Of a DNA stretch of 64,000 bases, positions 33,186-42,164 are shown in pieces. The position numbers were made by a program, and so were the translations under genes. Position 1 is the first letter of the stretch. Every line of letters begins with the position of its first letter. The notes beneath the pieces are model-generated. The model was not told the DNA's origin and searched no databases. It saw nothing but the letters and a program-made list of their open reading frames with translations. The stretch lies in NCBI GenBank assembly GCA_964406005.1, contig CAYOPZ010000005.1:1-64000 (forward strand), written 5' to 3'. Origin of the DNA: CAYOPZ01 sp964406005. GTDB lineage: Bacteria > Bacteroidota > Bacteroidia > Bacteroidales > SM23-62.

Positions 33186-34682
33186 ATGCCTGACAAGGGA
33201 AAATACATCATTGCGATCGATCAGAGCACCTCGGCCACCAAGGTAATGCTGTTCGATCATCAGGCGCTTCTTAAAGATCGCTTAAGTTATCCGCACAAAC
33301 AGCATTACCCCCGTACGGGTTTTGTTGAGCATGATCCGGAAGAGATCTTTAAAAATACGGTCAGGGGCATCCGGGAAATCCTTGAGAATAGCGGGATCCG
33401 TCCTGCCGCGCTCTCCTGCCTGTCCATTACCAACCAGCGCGAAACGGCCATGATCTGGGAACGCAAGACCGGAAAACCCCTGGGCAAAGCTGCAGTATGG
33501 CAATGCCAGCGGGGCGTGGAAATATGCCAGGACCTGAAGGAAAAAGGATACACAGACATGATCCGGGATAAGACAGGTCTGATCATCGACCCATATTTTT
33601 CGGCGAGCAAACTGCTGTGGATCATGAACAATACTCCGGGAGCGAAAGAAAAATCCCGTAAGGGAGAGCTGCTGATGGGAACCATGGATACATGGCTGTT
33701 GTGGAAACTTACCTCCGGCAGGGTGCATGCCACGGATTATTCGAATGCATGCAGGACCATGCTTTTCAATATTCACACCCTGGAATGGGATGAGGAGCTG
33801 ATCGGTCTTTTTGATCTGCACCCCTCCATGTTCCCCGAGGTAAAATACAGCGACGAGGTTTTCGGGGATGCCGGACCTTTTCTGGGTTTCGATTCCCCGC
33901 TTCCGGTATCGGGGCTTATCGGCGATTCGCATGGCGCCTTCTTCGGGCAGTATTGCTTTTCTCCCGGTATGACCAAGGCCACTTTCGGAACGGGTTCGTC
34001 TATCATGATGAACATAGGTAAAAGACCTCAGGCCCCGCCCGGAGGCCTTGTTACTTCAATCGGCTTTAGCCGTGACAGATCGATCGACTACGTTTTTGAA
34101 GGCAATATACATTGTACGGGAGACACAATCAGCTGGCTTGTCAACGGGCTGCAGCTTATCGGTTCTCCGCAGGAATCCGAAGAGATTGCACGCTCGGTGA
34201 AAGACAGCGGGGGCGTTTACCTTGTGCCTGCTTTCGTCGGCCTGGGGGCACCGCACTGGGATCATGAAGCCCGCGCCTGCATATGCGGCATGGGCCGCGA
34301 TGCCACAAGGGCACATGTTGTTCGTGCGGCCCTGGAAAGCATTGCATACCAGATAAAGGACCTGATCGACCTTATGATCCAGAAATCCGGCATTGAGCTG
34401 CATGAACTGCGGGTTGACGGAGGGCCCACGCGCAACGAATTCCTGATGCAGTTCCAGGCCGATATATTGAGGAAACCTGTGGTTAGATCGGGAATTGAAG
34501 AGATATCGGCCCTCGGGTCGGCATTGTTATCGGGCCTGGCCACAGGCTTATGGAAAGACCTCGGTGAGATAGAGAAGCTGAGGGTTGTGGACAGGACCTA
34601 CAGCGGGAAAATGGAGGCATCCAGGATCGAAAGGCTTCACTCGGGATGGCAGCTTGCCATGAAACGCACAAGATATAAATAA
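33186..34682 (+). CDS. FGGY-family carbohydrate kinase (glycerol-kinase-like)
   Basis: 498 residues, full FGGY length. Phosphate loop IAIDQSTSATKVMLFD, then SITNQRETAMIW, DPYFSASKL, IGDSHGAFFGQ, FGTGSSIMMN and the late GLGAPHWDHEARA signature. It transfers the ATP gamma-phosphate to a polyol or ketose. It is closest in look to glycerol kinase, keeping Arg-Glu (NQRET), the active-site Tyr and the catalytic Asp, but the residue after that Asp is Ser where E. coli GlpK has Gln246. With an isomerase and transketolase next door, a ketose substrate such as apulose is more likely than glycerol (inference). First gene of the operon; the isomerase follows after 28 bases. Confidence 0.88.
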   Translation: MPDKGKYIIAIDQSTSATKVMLFDHQALLKDRLSYPHKQHYPRTGFVEHDPEEIFKNTVRGIREILENSGIRPAALSCLSITNQRETAMIWERKTGKPLGKAAVWQCQRGVEICQDLKEKGYTDMIRDKTGLIIDPYFSASKLLWIMNNTPGAKEKSRKGELLMGTMDTWLLWKLTSGRVHATDYSNACRTMLFNIHTLEWDEELIGLFDLHPSMFPEVKYSDEVFGDAGPFLGFDSPLPVSGLIGDSHGAFFGQYCFSPGMTKATFGTGSSIMMNIGKRPQAPPGGLVTSIGFSRDRSIDYVFEGNIHCTGDTISWLVNGLQLIGSPQESEEIARSVKDSGGVYLVPAFVGLGAPHWDHEARACICGMGRDATRAHVVRAALESIAYQIKDLIDLMIQKSGIELHELRVDGGPTRNEFLMQFQADILRKPVVRSGIEEISALGSALLSGLATGLWKDLGEIEKLRVVDRTYSGKMEASRIERLHSGWQLAMKRTRYK

Positions 34683-34710
34683 GTATAAAACCAATCTAAA
34701 CACGAATACC

Positions 34711-36135
34711 ATGGAAAACAAAAAACAGACATTCGGCGTGATCATCGCAACAAGGAATATATTCAATTTCCAGCTTGCCGTGGATGCGAGAAAAAAAGTT
34801 TTGAAAAAACTTGAGGATATGGGGTTTGGAACCGTTATCCTTCCTGAAAAAGAGACCCCCACCGGCAATATAGAAGGATATCCCGATGCGGTGAAGTGCG
34901 CGGAGTATTTCAGAAAGAACGCGGATATCATCGAGGGGATCATCGTTGTCCTGCCCAACTTCGGTGATGAGCTTGGCGTTGTGAATACCATCAGCCTGAG
35001 CGGGCTGGACGTTCCTGTAATGGTGCAGGCCTGTGATGACGACAATGACAAGGTGGATGTCAAAAGCCGCAGGGATGCATTCTGCGGAAAGATCTCGGTA
35101 TGCAACAACTTATACCAGTACGGTATAAAATTCACGGATACGATATATCACACCTACAGCCTGGACAGCAATGAATTTACAGCGGACCTTCAGAAATTTG
35201 CAGGTATCTGCCGGGTGGTCAAGGGGTTGAAAGGCCTGAGAGTGGGAGCCATCGGTACCCGTCCCATAGGATTCCAGACCATGCGGGCAAGCGAAAAGCT
35301 GCTTCAGAAATCGGGAATTACGGTGGTTCCCGTTGACCTGTCGGAGATCATTGCAGCAGCAAATAAAATAAAGGACGATGATCCGGCAGTTACAAAGAAG
35401 GTAAAGGCAATTCGTGAATACGGCGCCTGCGGCCCTGTGGCTGAGGGAAAAATATCCAGGCAGGCGAGGTTCGGCCTGGCCGTGGAGAACTGGATCGCTG
35501 CCAATGACATCAATATCTCCGCGCTGCAGTGCTGGGAGTCCATAGAAAAGAATTACGGGTGTGCCGCCTGCGTTACAATGAGCATGATGGGAGAAAAGCT
35601 TATGCCTTCGGCCTGTGAGGTGGACATTGCAGGCACCGTTTCCATGTATGCACTGGCCCTGGCTGCCCGGACCCCTTCTGCCATTCTTGACTGGAACAAC
35701 AATTTCGCTGAAGACCGGAATAAGGTCGTTTGCACGCATTGCAGCAACTATCCGAAATCATTCTTCCAGAATGAAATAGAGATAGGCAGCCTGGATGTGC
35801 TGGGAACCGTACTGGGCAGCGAGGATACCTTCGGTGCGGTGAAAGGAAAAGTGTCGGCCGGGAAAATGACTTATTTTAGGATGTCCACCGACGACCGGAA
35901 AGGACTGATAAGCTCTTACCTGGGTGAAGGCACGATCACTGACGATCCCTATGGAATGGACGGGGGGATCGCCGTATGCCAGGTGAATGAACTGCAGAAA
36001 CTGATGAAGTTCATCTGTAAGAACGGGTTTGAACACCATGTGGCCATGGTCCGCGGTCACGTGGCCGATATCCTGGATGAAGCCATAGGCAATTACCTTG
36101 GCTGGAAGCTCTATAACCATGACAGCCGGCAATAG
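34711..36135 (+). CDS. L-fucose/L-arabinose isomerase-family aldose-ketose isomerase
   Basis: 474 residues of the FucI/AraA fold. N-terminal substrate domain (about 8-170), central Rossmann-like domain (about 170-350) and C-terminal barrel. Likely metal ligands: Glu in ACEVDIAG, Asp in ILDWNNN and a His in the VAMVRGHVAD region. The family interconverts aldoses and ketoses with Mn(II). It lies between the kinase and the sugar permease, so it should convert the imported aldose to the ketose that the kinase phosphorylates. The sequence does not fix the sugar; divergent FucI/AraA-family members act on several unusual sugars. 56 bases separate it from the permease. Confidence 0.85.
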   Translation: MENKKQTFGVIIATRNIFNFQLAVDARKKVLKKLEDMGFGTVILPEKETPTGNIEGYPDAVKCAEYFRKNADIIEGIIVVLPNFGDELGVVNTISLSGLDVPVMVQACDDDNDKVDVKSRRDAFCGKISVCNNLYQYGIKFTDTIYHTYSLDSNEFTADLQKFAGICRVVKGLKGLRVGAIGTRPIGFQTMRASEKLLQKSGITVVPVDLSEIIAAANKIKDDDPAVTKKVKAIREYGACGPVAEGKISRQARFGLAVENWIAANDINISALQCWESIEKNYGCAACVTMSMMGEKLMPSACEVDIAGTVSMYALALAARTPSAILDWNNNFAEDRNKVVCTHCSNYPKSFFQNEIEIGSLDVLGTVLGSEDTFGAVKGKVSAGKMTYFRMSTDDRKGLISSYLGEGTITDDPYGMDGGIAVCQVNELQKLMKFICKNGFEHHVAMVRGHVADILDEAIGNYLGWKLYNHDSRQ

Positions 36136-36191
36136 AATACCCGGAAGCCAGGCATAGCATAGCATATCACTTAAACCCTTAAATAAATACT

Positions 36192-37208
36192 ATGACACTT
36201 GTACACAATTACGGACTGGCAATATTTTTCTTTGCCGTTACGATGATCTGCTGGGGATCATGGGCCAATACCCAGAAACTTGCCGCCAAAAACTGGCGTT
36301 TCGAGCTTTTTTACTGGGACCTGACACTGGGGCTGCTCCTTACGGCCACACTTGCAGCATTTACCGTCGGTAGCATGGGTGCCGAGGGCCGTACCTTCCT
36401 GCAGGATCTGGCGCAGGCCGATGTTTCGAGCATAGCCAATGCCATGCTGGGCGGCATTGTATGGAACCTTGGAAACATCCTGCTTGTTGCGGCCATAGCC
36501 GTGGCGGGGATGTCTGTGGGCTTCCCCATCGGAGGGGGCATTGCCTGGATACTGGGGATCGTGTTCAACTTCATCCTGATACTGATTGACAAGGGCTCCC
36601 CCGAAGGCAATGTAGTATTGCTCTGGGCAGGCGTGGCCGTGATCATGGCCGCCATTTACCTGAGCATGCTTTCCTATAAGCGCTTATCGCAGGAACAGAA
36701 AAAACCTTCTGCCAAGGGGATCCTGCTTTCCGTGGCTGCCGGGGTACTGATCGCATTCTTCTACGGTTTGGTCGTAAAATCCCTTGACAATGCATTCCTA
36801 TCCGGCGGTGCCGGCACCCTGACACCTTTCACGGGAGTATTTTTCTTCGCCGTAGGCGTGGCGGTGAGCACACCTGTGTTCAATCCCTTCTTCATGCGTT
36901 TCCCTGTCCAGGGAGAGAGGGTAAGGATGAAGGAATATTTCAAGGGCAGCTTTATGACCCATTCCACGGGGATCGTCGGCGGATTTATCTGGATGGTGGG
37001 AATGGTGGTGAGCTTTATGTCGGCGGGAGCGGCAAATCCGGCCATATCATATGCCCTGAGCAATGCCGCCCCTGTAGTTGCGATCTTGTGGGGAGTGTTC
37101 ATTTGGAAGGAGTTCAAGGGTGCGCCGAAAGGTACGAACACATTGCTGGCAACCATGTTCGTGTTCTTTCTGATCGGCCTGGTATTGATCACGATGTCCA
37201 ATTCATAG
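36192..37208 (+). CDS. GRP-family sugar permease (RhaT/GlcU-like)
   Basis: 338 residues with about ten hydrophobic segments, as in the drug/metabolite transporter superfamily. TM1 begins at about residue 8, and the ICWGSWANTQKLAAKNWRFE segment is typical of glucose/ribose porter (GRP) proteins. It is an inner-membrane, probably proton-coupled importer of the sugar used by this operon. It lies 7 bases before the transketolase N-subunit. There is no periplasmic binding protein or SusC/D pair here, so outer-membrane entry must be encoded elsewhere. Confidence 0.85.
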   Translation: MTLVHNYGLAIFFFAVTMICWGSWANTQKLAAKNWRFELFYWDLTLGLLLTATLAAFTVGSMGAEGRTFLQDLAQADVSSIANAMLGGIVWNLGNILLVAAIAVAGMSVGFPIGGGIAWILGIVFNFILILIDKGSPEGNVVLLWAGVAVIMAAIYLSMLSYKRLSQEQKKPSAKGILLSVAAGVLIAFFYGLVVKSLDNAFLSGGAGTLTPFTGVFFFAVGVAVSTPVFNPFFMRFPVQGERVRMKEYFKGSFMTHSTGIVGGFIWMVGMVVSFMSAGAANPAISYALSNAAPVVAILWGVFIWKEFKGAPKGTNTLLATMFVFFLIGLVLITMSNS

Positions 37209-37215
37209 GCTGGGA

Positions 37216-38052
37216 ATGTCCGATCTGAAACAGCTTGAGAAAGAAGCGGTTGAAATCAGAAAACGTACGCTCGGGATCATTTTCGGTGCTTCCGGAGGCC
37301 ATACGGGGGGATCGCTTTCATCGATAGACATACTGACGGCACTTTATTTTCATGTGCTGAGGATAGATCCCCTTCACCCGGATGAGCCTGACAGGGACCG
37401 TTTTATAATGAGCAAAGGCCATTCGGTGGAAGGCTATTACTGTGTGCTGGCACGAAGGGGATTCATACCCGATAACCTGCTGGATACTTACGGAAAATTC
37501 GATTCACTCCTTACGGGCCATCCTACCCGGAAGGTGCCCGGGGTCGAGCTCAACTCGGGTGCCCTGGGGCATGGCCTTTCCGTAGGGGCGGGAATGGCGC
37601 TGGCCGCAAAAAGACAAAACAGGAAGTTCAGGACCTTCGTGCTCATGGGAGACGGCGAACACGATGAGGGATCTGTCATGGAAGCGGCAGCGACGGCCGG
37701 GCACTACCGGCTCGATAACCTGACCGCTGTCATTGACCGTAACAGGCTTCAGATCAGCGGTCCTACTGAAGAAGTGATGTCCATAGAGGATCTGGATAAG
37801 AAATATGAAGCCTGCGGATGGAAGGTCCTCAGGGTCGACGGTCATGACATCAGGGAGCTTGTACGGGTGTTTACTCACCTGCCTGCCCTCAGCGGGAAGC
37901 CCACCCTTGTGATCGCCCGCACCGTGAAGGGCAAAGGGGTATCATTCATGGAGAACCGGGCCGGCTGGCACCATAAAGTGCCCACCCGGGAACAACTGCA
38001 GCAGGCCATCAGTGAACTGGATAAAAGGAAAAAGGAGATAGAGCATGGATGA
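37216..38052 (+). CDS. Transketolase, N-terminal (TPP-binding) subunit
   Basis: 278 residues equivalent to the first third of transketolase. It carries the thiamine-diphosphate motif GDGEHDEGSVMEA...N, SKGHSVEGYYCVLA near the start, and conserved His residues (GGHTGGS, GHPTRK, GALGHGLSVGAG). Together with the next gene it forms a two-subunit enzyme that moves a two-carbon unit between ketose phosphates and aldehydes. Split transketolases occur in many anaerobes, and in the D-apiose pathway a dedicated pair cleaves apulose 4-phosphate. Cytosolic. Its 3' end overlaps the C-subunit by 8 bases, so synthesis is coupled. Confidence 0.93.
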   Translation: MSDLKQLEKEAVEIRKRTLGIIFGASGGHTGGSLSSIDILTALYFHVLRIDPLHPDEPDRDRFIMSKGHSVEGYYCVLARRGFIPDNLLDTYGKFDSLLTGHPTRKVPGVELNSGALGHGLSVGAGMALAAKRQNRKFRTFVLMGDGEHDEGSVMEAAATAGHYRLDNLTAVIDRNRLQISGPTEEVMSIEDLDKKYEACGWKVLRVDGHDIRELVRVFTHLPALSGKPTLVIARTVKGKGVSFMENRAGWHHKVPTREQLQQAISELDKRKKEIEHG

Positions 38053-38980
38053 CAAATCCCTGCCCTGCCGCAGGGCATTTACAAATACCATTCTGGAGGA
38101 AGCGAAAAGGGATAAAAGAGTTTTCGTGGTTACCACAGATGCCAGGGGCAGCGTGACCCTGGGTGATTTTGCCGAAACGCTGCCGGGGCAATTCGTGGAG
38201 GTTGGCATCGCAGAGCAGTGTGCCGTCGGGCTGGCCGCCGGAATGGCCCTGACGGGCAATAATGTATTTGTCTGCGGTCCGGCATGCTTCTATTCTGCAC
38301 GGAGCCTGGAGCAGATCAAGGTGGATGTGGCCTATACCCATGCAAACGTAAAAATAATAGGGGTAAGCGGCGGAGTGAGCTACGGCGCTCTGGGCGCATC
38401 ACACCACAGCCTGCATGACATCGCGGTAATGAGAACATTTCCGGGCCTGCAGGTATATCTGCCGGCAGACCGCTTCCAGACCCGGTGGCTGACACGGTTC
38501 CTGGTGCAGTCCCCCGAGCCGGCATACGTGAGGATGGGAAGAAATGCAGTACCGGACGTCTATACCCGGAACGATACCTTCACAGCAGGAAAAGCCAACC
38601 TGCTGAACCAGGGTAGGGATGTAGCCATCATTGCATGCGGCGAAACCGTATACCATGCCCTTGAAGCCGCCAAAATGCTTAAAAGGGAGGGCATACAGGC
38701 AAGCGTTACGGACATGCATACCCTGAAACCCCTTGACGGGGACGCAATACTGGAAGCTGCAAGGAATACAGGGCACATCGTCACGGTTGAAGAGCACAGC
38801 ATCTTCGGCGGGTTGGGATCGGCGGTCGCGGAAACCGTATCCCGGCACCATCCGGTAAAAATGAAGATACTCGGAATTCCCGATGAGAATGTGATCAATG
38901 CAAAACCACTGGAGATATTCTCACACTACGGGCTGACGGCAGATCATATCAGCGCTGCGTCAAGAGAGCTCCTCGGATAG
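38045..38980 (+). CDS. Transketolase, C-terminal (pyrimidine-binding) subunit
   Basis: 311 residues covering the pyrimidine-binding and C-terminal transketolase domains. VEVGIAEQCAVGLAAGMAL contains the glutamate that activates TPP. SYGALGASHHSLHDIAVMR and the late VEEHSIFGGLGSAVAE follow family pattern. The partner is the N-subunit overlapping by 8 bases. Last gene of the sugar operon. A 307-base stretch without an intact gene follows. Confidence 0.93.
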   Translation: MDDKSLPCRRAFTNTILEEAKRDKRVFVVTTDARGSVTLGDFAETLPGQFVEVGIAEQCAVGLAAGMALTGNNVFVCGPACFYSARSLEQIKVDVAYTHANVKIIGVSGGVSYGALGASHHSLHDIAVMRTFPGLQVYLPADRFQTRWLTRFLVQSPEPAYVRMGRNAVPDVYTRNDTFTAGKANLLNQGRDVAIIACGETVYHALEAAKMLKREGIQASVTDMHTLKPLDGDAILEAARNTGHIVTVEEHSIFGGLGSAVAETVSRHHPVKMKILGIPDENVINAKPLEIFSHYGLTADHISAASRELLG

Positions 38981-39287
38981 AGTATTCCGGACGATCCCGG
39001 GCACCGGGCGACAGCCGGCCTGCGGTACTTTTCAGGCAAACGGGAAGCAGCTGATGCACAAATCCATTTTTCACCGGTTTTCGCCTGCAGAGGGCAATAT
39101 CCCGTATGGATGTGCATCGTAATCGACGGCATCGTCATAGGGGATCATAATGTACTCAAAGTCCCGGCGACCGGGATTATAGCCTGATTCCCTTTTTACC
39201 ACCGCGAACGTAAAATAAAAGTTCAAAATAAAGATATAAAGATACAAATTACTTAATTTTACCGTTTCAACTTAAAATGATAGCGGA
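38981..39287. other. Intergenic region containing a decayed gene
   Basis: 307 bases between the transketolase C-subunit and the F420-type oxidoreductase. The middle holds a minus-strand coding relic (separate entry). The right end (39209-39287) is AT-rich and should hold the promoter of the following gene; TAATTTTA near 39255 is a weak -7 candidate. Confidence 0.5.
39029..39208 (-). pseudogene. Probable remnant of a cytochrome P460-like/c-type heme protein
   Basis: Reading the minus strand from 39208, one frame gives FAVVKRESGYNPGRRDFEYI followed by a short Asp/Tyr-rich run, IPYDDAVDYDAHPYGILPSA, then GENR and a stop at 39073-39071. The same frame continues after the stop with CISCF (39058-39044), which looks like a damaged CxxCH heme motif, and stops again shortly after. 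The order KRxxGYNPxxxDxEY...CxxC(H) recalls the C-terminal end of cytochrome P460-type domains. There is no start and no upstream domain, so this appears to be a decayed 3' end. Family assignment is from memory of the motif order. Confidence 0.45.
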
Positions 39288-39935
39288 ATGAGCAGAAAAA
39301 CAGGAATCATCGGATCAGGAATCGTTGCCCGGACACTGGGTGAAGGATTCCTCAGACACGGGTACCAGGTCATGCTGGGTACCCGGGATACCTCAAAATT
39401 GACCGGATGGCAGGCAGGCGAAGGCAAAGGCGCACAGGCCGGCTCCTTTGCCGAAGCGGCCCGTTTCGGAGACATTATTGTGCTGGCGGTCCGGGGAAAG
39501 GCGGCGCAAGATGCGCTGGAAATGGCGGGCAGCGAACACCTGGCCGGCAAAACCATCCTTGACGCCACCAACCCCATTGCAGATTCCCCGCCGGAAAACG
39601 GTGTGCTGAGGTTTTTCACCGGACCCGACGACTCGCTGATGGAGCGATTGCAGAGGGCTTTCCCGGAAGCTCATTTCGTGAAGGCCTTCAACAGCGTGGG
39701 CAGCGCACTCATGGTAAACCCGAAATTCGAAAGCGCCCCCACCATGTTCATATGCGGCAACGATGAAGGCGCCAGGGCGGCAGCCGGGGAGATACTTGCC
39801 GGGTTCGGATGGGAGACGGCCGACATGGGAGGCGCCGAGGCCGCGCGCGCCATCGAGCCCCTGTGCATACTGTGGTGCATTCCCGGTTTGCTGAAAAACG
39901 AGTGGACGCACGCATTCAAGATGCTGAAGCATTAG
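39288..39935 (+). CDS. NADP oxidoreductase, coenzyme F420-dependent type
   Basis: 215 residues. N-terminal Rossmann motif TGIIGSGIVARTLGEGFLRHG followed by VMLGTRDTSKL, a run typical of the F420H2:NADP oxidoreductase-like (NAD-binding domain 9) family. Later landmarks are ILDATNPIADS and AFNSVGS. In bacteria without F420 such proteins act as NADPH-dependent reductases of uncertain substrate. It ends head-on with the FeoB permease gene, the two stop codons overlapping by 4 bases (TTAG). Confidence 0.85.
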   Translation: MSRKTGIIGSGIVARTLGEGFLRHGYQVMLGTRDTSKLTGWQAGEGKGAQAGSFAEAARFGDIIVLAVRGKAAQDALEMAGSEHLAGKTILDATNPIADSPPENGVLRFFTGPDDSLMERLQRAFPEAHFVKAFNSVGSALMVNPKFESAPTMFICGNDEGARAAAGEILAGFGWETADMGGAEAARAIEPLCILWCIPGLLKNEWTHAFKMLKH

Positions 39936-41362
39936 CCTGCCAGTAAAAGCCAGATCTGGGTTGTAAGGAAACAGACGATCAGGCCCAGCACAACCGGCAG
40001 GAAGGTCGAGACCAATGTCCATTTTGCGCTTCCGGTCTCCCTGAAAATCGTATAGATGGTGGTCGAGCAGGGATTATGGAGAAGGCTGAACAACATCAGG
40101 TTGATGGCTGTCAGAAGGGTCCAGCCGCCCGCATGCAGGATGTCTGCGGTTCCGGCAGCGGAATCCGTCTCGAACATTACCCCGGCGCCCCCTCCCACCC
40201 CGCTCAGGCCTGCAGTGAGCACTGTCAGCATCAGCACCGTGGGGATCACGATCTCGTTTGCCGGTATGGCAATGATGTAGGCAAGGAATATCACCCCGTT
40301 GAGGCCGAATACAAGCGCGACGGGATCGGCCCAGCGGATGAAATGCCCGGCCAGGCTGAGGTCACCGACATCTATGTTGGCGACCAGCCAGATCACGATC
40401 CCGGCGGGCAGGGCGAATATCAGGGCCCTCCACAGTACAAAAATGGTCCTGTCTATCAAGGAAGTATACAAAGTCTGCAGGAGGCGCGGCGGGCGGTAAG
40501 GCGGCAATTCCAAGCTGAAAGCGGAGGCCTCCCCGCGCAGAACGGACCTGCTCAGCCCCCATGAAACGACCAGGCTGAACATGATCCCGATCAGGGCAAC
40601 GGTCACCACGGCTCCGGCTGAGACCAAACCTGCCAGTTGGGCAGGGACAAGCCCCCCTATGAAGATCGTGGCAATAAGGATCTGGGTGGGCCAGCGGCCG
40701 TTGCAGAGCGAAAAGTTGTTTGTGATGATGGCTATCAGGCGTTCGCGCGGACTGTCGATCACCCTTGCGGCGATCACCCCGGCGGCATTGCAGCCGAAGC
40801 CCATGCTGAGCGTAAGCGCCTGTTTCCCGTGCGCTCCCGCTTTCCGGAACAGGCTGTCCATGTTAAAGGCCACCCTGGGCAGGTAGCCCAGGTCTTCCAG
40901 CAGGGTAAAGATCGGGAAAAATATGGCCATGGGGGGCAGCATGACCGAGACCACCCAGGCCATTGAAAGGTAGGCCCCGTCAATGAGAACCCCGTCGAGC
41001 CACCAGGGCATTCCGATAGAAGCCGCCAGGTGTTTCAGGGCCGGATGTATGGTGTCTATCAGAAGCGAGGCCAGAAGGCCCGAAGGATAATTCGCTCCCG
41101 CTACGGTTACCCAGAAAACCAGCGCCAGCAACAGGAACATGATGGGAAAGCCCAGCCACCGGCTTGTCACGATCCTGTCTATCTTCAGGTCCGGGTTGGC
41201 ATGATCTTTCCCCTCTGCCTGAACGGTCTTCCGGGCGATCCTCGATGCATCTTCGTAGATGGTCTCAACGACGGTGTCATGCAGATCTATCCCCAGGTCC
41301 CAGCGCATGGTATTGGCCATGGACAGGATGTCTTCTGAGTATTTGCCTGTTTCCTTTTCCAT
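39932..41362 (-). CDS. feoB: FeoB membrane (Gate) domain, separate permease subunit
   Basis: 476 residues from the ATG at 41362, 10 bases after the GTPase stop; an alternative ATG at 41401 would overlap the GTPase gene. It corresponds to the membrane half of FeoB: a helical lead (about 1-60), then about eight to ten membrane segments containing the Gate motif GFGCNAAGVIAARVID and SLCNGRWPTQI, and a second Gate-like part with AIPANEIVIPT. It moves Fe(II) across the inner membrane. Usually this is fused to the GTPase domain; here the two are separate adjacent genes. Last gene of the iron operon. Its stop overlaps that of the convergent oxidoreductase gene. Confidence 0.9.
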   Translation of the reverse strand: MEKETGKYSEDILSMANTMRWDLGIDLHDTVVETIYEDASRIARKTVQAEGKDHANPDLKIDRIVTSRWLGFPIMFLLLALVFWVTVAGANYPSGLLASLLIDTIHPALKHLAASIGMPWWLDGVLIDGAYLSMAWVVSVMLPPMAIFFPIFTLLEDLGYLPRVAFNMDSLFRKAGAHGKQALTLSMGFGCNAAGVIAARVIDSPRERLIAIITNNFSLCNGRWPTQILIATIFIGGLVPAQLAGLVSAGAVVTVALIGIMFSLVVSWGLSRSVLRGEASAFSLELPPYRPPRLLQTLYTSLIDRTIFVLWRALIFALPAGIVIWLVANIDVGDLSLAGHFIRWADPVALVFGLNGVIFLAYIIAIPANEIVIPTVLMLTVLTAGLSGVGGGAGVMFETDSAAGTADILHAGGWTLLTAINLMLFSLLHNPCSTTIYTIFRETGSAKWTLVSTFLPVVLGLIVCFLTTQIWLLLAG

Positions 41363-41372
41363 GATTCCCGGT

Positions 41373-42164
41373 TTACGCCCCGGCAGGAACGATGTCCGCA
41401 CTTAACCGCCCCAGGTCTCCCGAGCGGACGGCTTCCATGATCTTCTGGTCGCCTTCCAGCAACCGCAGGGCCACCCAGTTCAGGTTCGGCAGGCCGGGAA
41501 ACTGTCCGGCCAGCTTGTCCGCCAGGGCGGAAACGGCATGATTCAGTTTGGCCGAACGGCTCCTGATCCGGTGGGGCCTGCATACGAACCTGCCGCCGGC
41601 CACTTCCTCAATGCCGGAAAGGAGTTCGGTCATGCCTTCTTTTTTACGGGCTGCCGTTTCAATTACCGGGATGCCCAGCTCTTTCGACAGGGTCCTGCTG
41701 TCAATCCCGATATGATTGCGCCGCGCTTCATCCATCAGGTTCAGGCAAAGAACGGCACGGTCGGTAATTTCAAGGATCTGCAGCACCAGGTTGAGATTGC
41801 GTTCGAGGCGGGTGGCATCGCTTACGATCACCGTTACATCGGGACGGCCGAAAAGGATAAAATCCCTGGCCACTTCTTCATCCTTACTGGTGGAAAGCAA
41901 GGAGTAGGTGCCCGGCAGGTCTACCAGTCTGTAACGTTTCCCGCCATACGAGAACCCGCCTTCGGCCCTGGCGACCGTCTTTCCCGGCCAGTTTCCGGTA
42001 TGCTGCCGCAGGCCGGTGAGGTTATTGAAAACCGTGCTTTTCCCGGTATTGGGATTCCCGGCCAGGGCTACCACATAATCGACCCGGTCCATGGAAATGC
42101 CCAGCCGTATGAGGTTTTCCGTATGGTGCACCGGGCAATTTTCACAATTATGCTGACTATTCAT
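41373..42164 (-). CDS. feoB: FeoB GTPase domain as a stand-alone protein
   Basis: 263 residues from the ATG at 42164, which overlaps the end of the DtxR-FeoA gene by 8 bases; a longer form from 42260 would lie inside that gene. An N-terminal Cys/His cluster (CENCPVHH) is followed by the G protein: G1 GNPNTGKST, G3 DLPGTYSL, G4 NLMD, and a helical GDI-like end (about 190-255). It hydrolyses GTP to control the Fe(II) permease encoded next. There is no frameshift scar: the reading frame ends cleanly and the permease has its own start 10 bases later, so the split appears natural. Confidence 0.92.
   Translation of the reverse strand: MNSQHNCENCPVHHTENLIRLGISMDRVDYVVALAGNPNTGKSTVFNNLTGLRQHTGNWPGKTVARAEGGFSYGGKRYRLVDLPGTYSLLSTSKDEEVARDFILFGRPDVTVIVSDATRLERNLNLVLQILEITDRAVLCLNLMDEARRNHIGIDSRTLSKELGIPVIETAARKKEGMTELLSGIEEVAGGRFVCRPHRIRSRSAKLNHAVSALADKLAGQFPGLPNLNWVALRLLEGDQKIMEAVRSGDLGRLSADIVPAGA

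Noticed and set aside
41362..41373. FeoB split as a sequencing frameshift
   Set aside because: The GTPase ends cleanly, the permease has its own ATG 10 bases later, and the GTPase has an independent coupled start, so a natural split is simpler.
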